This document shows, piece after piece, positions 6,266-8,551 of a DNA stretch of 8,551 nucleotides. The DNA lies in the NCBI GenBank assembly GCA_964386525.1, contig CAYLSO010000259.1:1-8551 (forward strand). Reading direction: 5' to 3'. The notes beneath the pieces were generated by a model. That model did no database searches. It was given only the letters and a program-made list of their open reading frames with translations, and had not been told where the DNA came from. Both the position numbers and the translations under genes were made by a program. The DNA is from CAYLSO01 sp964386525. Its GTDB lineage: Bacteria > Eisenbacteria > RBG-16-71-46 > DASYSL01. Position 1 is the first letter of the stretch. Each line of letters begins with the position of its first letter.

Positions 6266-6709
6266 CTACCAGAGGCGCACGGCCAGCAGCTGCCCGCCGT
6301 GTCCCTCGAGAACGTTGGTACGTCGGCAGTTCGGACACGGCACCGCCAGCGAGCCGTCCGGCAACCGCCGCGAGTCCGGGAAGATCAGGGGCGCGGCTCC
6401 GACATTGACCGCCGACAGTGAGGTCAGCGTCGCGCCGCAGCCCAGGCACGCCAGGCTCACGTACAGATGCTGGAGCGGGCTGCCGGCGTCCTCGCGGCCT
6501 CCCCTGCCGTAACGCCATTGCTGCAATAACAACTCGACAGGCAACTGCCCCTCCTGGCGCAGCGCCTGGCACGACCGGCAGAGCGGTAGCGATGCGTCCT
6601 CGGTCGCCGTGTGGATGGCAATCTCGAACGGGCTGCCTGCCAGGTCACTCTGACAATGCGAACAAACCGCAGCTCCGACCAGGGGAATGCCTCCGGGTGA
6701 GTGTGGCAT
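6266..6709 (-). CDS. Protein with four CxxC motifs (double zinc ribbon-like)
   Basis: A 147-residue protein of no recognised family. It has four CxxC knuckles: CSHC (16-19), CRSC (44-47), CLGC (88-91) and CPNC (125-128). They are spaced as two pairs about 25 and 34 residues apart, which suggests two zinc ribbons joined by a linker (QLPVELLLQQWRYGRGGRED, 55-74). The middle segment ASLPLCRSCQALRQEG and the end CPNCRRTNVLEGHGGQLLAV are compatible with zinc-bound beta hairpins. No membrane segment or signal peptide is present. The ATG at 6707-6709 has GAGGG six bases upstream and lies about 23 nt downstream of the predicted transcription start. The gene is followed after 36 nt by the archease-family gene, so the two are likely co-transcribed. 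Nucleic-acid or protein binding is plausible for such a fold but not shown by the sequence. Confidence 0.7.
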   Translation of the reverse strand: MPHSPGGIPLVGAAVCSHCQSDLAGSPFEIAIHTATEDASLPLCRSCQALRQEGQLPVELLLQQWRYGRGGREDAGSPLQHLYVSLACLGCGATLTSLSAVNVGAAPLIFPDSRRLPDGSLAVPCPNCRRTNVLEGHGGQLLAVRLW

Positions 6710-6738
6710 TGGAACCCTCGAGAGCTTCGGGCTTGGGG

Positions 6739-6767
6739 ATTCTGGAAAAGGACGGGCCGCCTGTCAA
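6739..6767 (-). promoter_or_regulatory. Sigma-70-type promoter of the four-CxxC gene/archease pair
   Basis: On the minus strand a perfect -35 box TTGACA (6762-6767) and a -10 box CAGAAT (6739-6744, four of six) are separated by the optimal 17 nt. Transcription would start near 6732, leaving a leader of roughly 23 nt. The promoter lies in the 74-nt gap behind radC, so this pair does not depend on the radC transcript. Confidence 0.62.
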
Positions 6768-6772
6768 GCCAT

Positions 6773-6782
6773 AGTGGCCACT
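6773..6782. promoter_or_regulatory. Palindrome AGTGGCCACT next to the -35 box
   Basis: A perfect 10-bp palindrome lies between the radC stop codon and the TTGACA box of the next gene, five bases upstream of that box. The position would suit an activator or repressor site, but a single 10-bp palindrome in GC-rich DNA can arise by chance. It lacks the long arms of a terminator. Confidence 0.22.
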
Positions 6783-6783
6783 T

Positions 6784-7476
6784 TTACAAAACCCCGCGCT
6801 CCCTGAGGCTGACGAAGCCGTTCCTCCCCACCACCACGTGGTCCAGGAGTTCCAGCCCGAGCAGGCGGGCCGCGTCCCGCAGGCGCTCGGTCAAGGCGCA
6901 GTCCTCGGGACTGGGCTCGGGGTCGCCCGAGGGATGGTTGTGCACCACCACCAGCGCGGCGGCGCGGGCGCGCAGGGCCGGCCCCAGGACCTCCCTCGGG
7001 TGCACCAGGCTCGCCGTGAGCGTGCCCACGGAGACGAGCCGCCGCCGTACCACCCGGTGGCGCGCGTCGAGGTAGAGCGCCACGAAGCGCTCGCGGTCGG
7101 CAGTGCGCAGGTCGGCGCACCATTCGTAGACGTCGGCCGGCGAGGCCAGCACCGGGGTCGGCGCGGCGTAGGCGCGGCGCCCCAGCTCGAAGGCGATGGC
7201 CAGCCGCTCGCGCGCCTCGCCGGAGATGGGCAACCCCTCCGGCCAGGCGGCCGGCGAGCGCCGGGCCCAGGCCGCCAGCCCCACGCGCCGCAGCCCGACC
7301 CGCATGGCACGCGCCGTGGCGCGCCGCTCGGCCGGAGAGGCGCAGACCAGCGCGGCCAGCAGCGCTGCATCGCTGGCTCCCGCCAGTCGCCGCGCCTCCG
7401 CGCGGTCTGCCGCGACGCGCCTCCCCTGCGTTCCACCCGGGGCCGCGCCGGAATCCTGCGTCGGATGAGGTTCCAC
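6784..7476 (-). CDS. radC: RadC family protein (JAB/MPN+ domain)
   Basis: A 230-residue member of the RadC (UPF0758) family, close to the usual 220-230 residues. The N-terminal helical part (about 20-100) ends in LAIAFELGRRAYA. The C-terminal MPN domain carries the complete JAMM signature VHNHPSGDPEPSPED (H179, H181, S189, D192), plus SVGTLTASLVHPREVLGPAL before it and LLDHVVVG after it. The family was once linked to DNA repair; its activity as a metallo-hydrolase is not well established. The frame is open upstream to 7704, running through the start of the divergent gene. The GTG at 7474-7476 was chosen because AGGAG lies five bases upstream and this start clears the divergent promoter. The gene stands alone on its strand, with a separate promoter driving the following pair. 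Confidence 0.9.
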   Translation of the reverse strand: MEPHPTQDSGAAPGGTQGRRVAADRAEARRLAGASDAALLAALVCASPAERRATARAMRVGLRRVGLAAWARRSPAAWPEGLPISGEARERLAIAFELGRRAYAAPTPVLASPADVYEWCADLRTADRERFVALYLDARHRVVRRRLVSVGTLTASLVHPREVLGPALRARAAALVVVHNHPSGDPEPSPEDCALTERLRDAARLLGLELLDHVVVGRNGFVSLRERGVL

Positions 7477-7481
7477 GATCG

Positions 7482-7486
7482 CTCCT
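7482..7486 (-). promoter_or_regulatory. Ribosome binding site selecting the GTG start of radC
   Basis: The minus strand reads AGGAG, five bases, then GTG at 7476. The alternative ATG at 7573 on the same frame would overlap the start codon of the divergent gene and has no comparable box, so the GTG is preferred. Confidence 0.65.
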
Positions 7487-7496
7487 GCGGGGACGT

Positions 7497-7526
7497 TTGA
7501 CAGTACCGCGAGAGGCGGGCTACGCT
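7497..7526 (+). promoter_or_regulatory. Promoter of the secreted-protein gene
   Basis: A perfect -35 box TTGACA (7497-7502) is followed after 18 nt by TACGCT (7521-7526), which keeps the T, A and final T of a -10 box. Transcription would start near 7533, about 38 nt before the ATG. The site sits in the 94-nt divergent gap with radC. Confidence 0.55.
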
Positions 7527-7570
7527 TGCCGAGGATTTCCCGCCGATCCAGGATTCCCAGAGGAACCTCC

Positions 7571-8422
7571 ATGACCGTCCGTCGCCTTGCCCTCGCCGCC
7601 GCCCTTGTGGGCCTCCTGCTCCCCGCTCTTTGGCAGCCCGCCGGAGGGCAGAAGAACATCCCGTCGTCCATAGCGCTCTTGTACCCGATGAAGAAGATCT
7701 TCAAGCCCGGAGACTGGGTGCTCTACAAGGTCGGCGGGCAGAACGAGCGCGGCGAGACCTCCACCGATTGCCAGCGAATCCAAATCGGGGTGGTCACGAC
7801 CTACCGCAGCGAGGATTGTTTCTGGCTCGAGACCGGCTGGGGGCCGGACCCCGATCGGCTCAACTGGGGCGCCGTCTTGGTGAGCGAGAACATATTCCTC
7901 GATTCGCTCTCCGAGGTCCGCGGCATCGCCTACATGCGCCAGATGCATGTCACCAACGCCCCCGACGGCACCCCCCTGGCCCTGATGCAAAAGTCCTTGG
8001 TCTCGAAGCTCCCGCCGGGTGACCTGGAGGCCCAGCGCTCCACCTACACCGAGCTCGGGATTGACACCCTGGACACGCCGAGGGGCCGCATCGCCTGTCG
8101 GCTGGTCGAGGTCAAGCGGACCTACCGGTCGGCCCGCGACATGCCCGATAGCACCATGCAGCAGGGGACCATCTCCACCGCCCGGCGCTGGTATAACACC
8201 GACCTGATCCCCATCACGGGCCTGGTGCGCGAGGAGGAGGAGAAAATCTACTTCCAGCGCGCCTGGCCACTCGGCAAACCGAGCACCGACTACCCCATGC
8301 GCGACGTCGGAAAGGACGTGCTGCGGGTTGAGATGCTCGATTTCGGCCATGGCGCCAAACCGATGATCTCCGACCGCGTGCGTGTCACCACCCAGATGGG
8401 CGGCGGCGGGAGCAGCGAGTAG
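7571..8422 (+). CDS. Secreted protein of unknown function
   Basis: A 283-residue protein with a clear signal peptide: MTVRR, a hydrophobic core LALAAALVGLLLPAL, and a probable cleavage region near AGGQ (about residues 24-27). The mature part is expected outside the cytoplasmic membrane. It contains no further membrane segment and no enzyme motif that I recognise. Notable segments are IFKPGDWVLYKVGGQNERGE (42-61), two cysteines that could pair (C67 in TDCQR and C83 in EDCFW, with a third in IACRLVEVKRTYR), and WYNTDLIPITGLVREEEEKI. The strand-rich pattern with 'pGDWvlYkv' and 'aRRWYntdliPitGlVR' resembles exported beta-sheet domains that carry a hydrophobic ligand, but this is only an impression. 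The ATG has AGAGGA six bases upstream and its own promoter. It converges on ftsY. Confidence 0.75.
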   Translation: MTVRRLALAAALVGLLLPALWQPAGGQKNIPSSIALLYPMKKIFKPGDWVLYKVGGQNERGETSTDCQRIQIGVVTTYRSEDCFWLETGWGPDPDRLNWGAVLVSENIFLDSLSEVRGIAYMRQMHVTNAPDGTPLALMQKSLVSKLPPGDLEAQRSTYTELGIDTLDTPRGRIACRLVEVKRTYRSARDMPDSTMQQGTISTARRWYNTDLIPITGLVREEEEKIYFQRAWPLGKPSTDYPMRDVGKDVLRVEMLDFGHGAKPMISDRVRVTTQMGGGGSSE

Positions 8423-8429
8423 AGCCGGA

Positions 8430-8451
8430 CGGGGAGGCTCGCGGCTCCCCG
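8430..8451. terminator. Possible bidirectional terminator hairpin between convergent genes
   Basis: CGGGGAG (8430-8436) and CTCCCCG (8445-8451) form a 7-bp GC stem with an 8-nt loop, exactly between the stop of the secreted-protein gene and the stop of ftsY. No T-tract follows on either side, so it would be an atypical intrinsic terminator. The position between two converging 3' ends is the main support. Confidence 0.45.
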
Positions 8452-8453
8452 GC

Positions 8454-8551
8454 CTAGCCACGCACCAGCGCTTCCGCGAAGGCGCGGGGATCGAAGTCGT
8501 CCAGGTCGTCCATCCCCTCCCCGACACCGATCAGCCGCACCGGCAGCCCCA
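8454..8551 (-). CDS. ftsY: Signal recognition particle receptor FtsY, 3' end
   Basis: The final 31 codons plus stop of a gene running in from the right edge. The translation GLPVRLIGVGEGMDDLDDFD followed by PRAFAEALVRG is the characteristic C-terminus of FtsY, the GTPase receptor that docks the signal recognition particle at the membrane. IGVGEGxDDLxxFD is the conserved end of the NG domain. The sister protein Ffh also has an I/VGxGE segment here but continues with an M domain instead of stopping, so FtsY is preferred. The N-terminal bulk is outside the window. Confidence 0.9.
   Translation of the reverse strand, partial: GLPVRLIGVGEGMDDLDDFDPRAFAEALVRG

Noticed and set aside
7520..8527. Minus-strand open frame (335 codons) overlapping the secreted-protein gene and the ftsY 3' end.
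   Set aside because: It conflicts with a plus-strand gene that has a promoter, ribosome binding site and signal peptide, and with the clear FtsY C-terminus in another frame.
1..8551. CRISPR array, tRNA/rRNA, transposase, phage or toxin-antitoxin/defence genes.
   Set aside because: I looked on both strands and saw no regularly spaced repeats, no terminal inverted repeats and no proteins of these types. The window is ordinary housekeeping sequence.

Overview
This is a high-GC, gene-dense stretch of an ordinary bacterial chromosome with short intergenic gaps; no gene-free stretch exceeds about 210 bases. The futalosine menaquinone genes (mqnC, mqnD), the archease, the secreted proteins and frequent GTG/TTG starts would fit a high-GC Gram-negative-type lineage such as Deltaproteobacteria/Myxococcota, Acidobacteriota or a related candidate phylum. 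The sequence alone does not settle the phylum. I see no rRNA, tRNA, CRISPR array, insertion sequence, phage gene or attachment site.

Left part (1-2256): the 3' part of mqnC (+) converges on a minus-strand pair, mqnD followed 8 nt later by a DEDDh 3'-5' exonuclease. MqnC and MqnD act in consecutive late steps of the futalosine route to menaquinone, so this is a menaquinone neighbourhood with a nuclease attached to one transcript. Next (2384-3580, minus) is an exported LytM/M23-type protein with two of its usual metal ligands replaced, probably a non-catalytic envelope protein.

Middle (3786-5713, plus): queG (epoxyqueuosine reductase, last step of queuosine synthesis in tRNA) is translationally coupled by a GTGA overlap to an unrecognised Rossmann-like protein with a CPxHCxEPxxCPxT motif. 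This pair converges on a minus-strand pair: a protein with four CxxC motifs (6266-6709) and an archease-family protein (5741-6229). The space between the convergent 3' ends holds reiterated copies of the archease gene's terminal codons.

Right part (6784-8551): radC (minus) is divergent from a secreted protein of unknown function (plus, 7571-8422), which converges on the 3' end of ftsY (minus, cut by the window edge). Two promoters with a perfect TTGACA -35 box are visible, one in front of the four-CxxC gene and one in front of the secreted protein.

I found no convincing new multi-gene system. The items most worth following up are the degenerate M23 protein, the uncharacterised partner of queG, the repeat at the archease 3' end and the archease/zinc-ribbon pair without rtcB.
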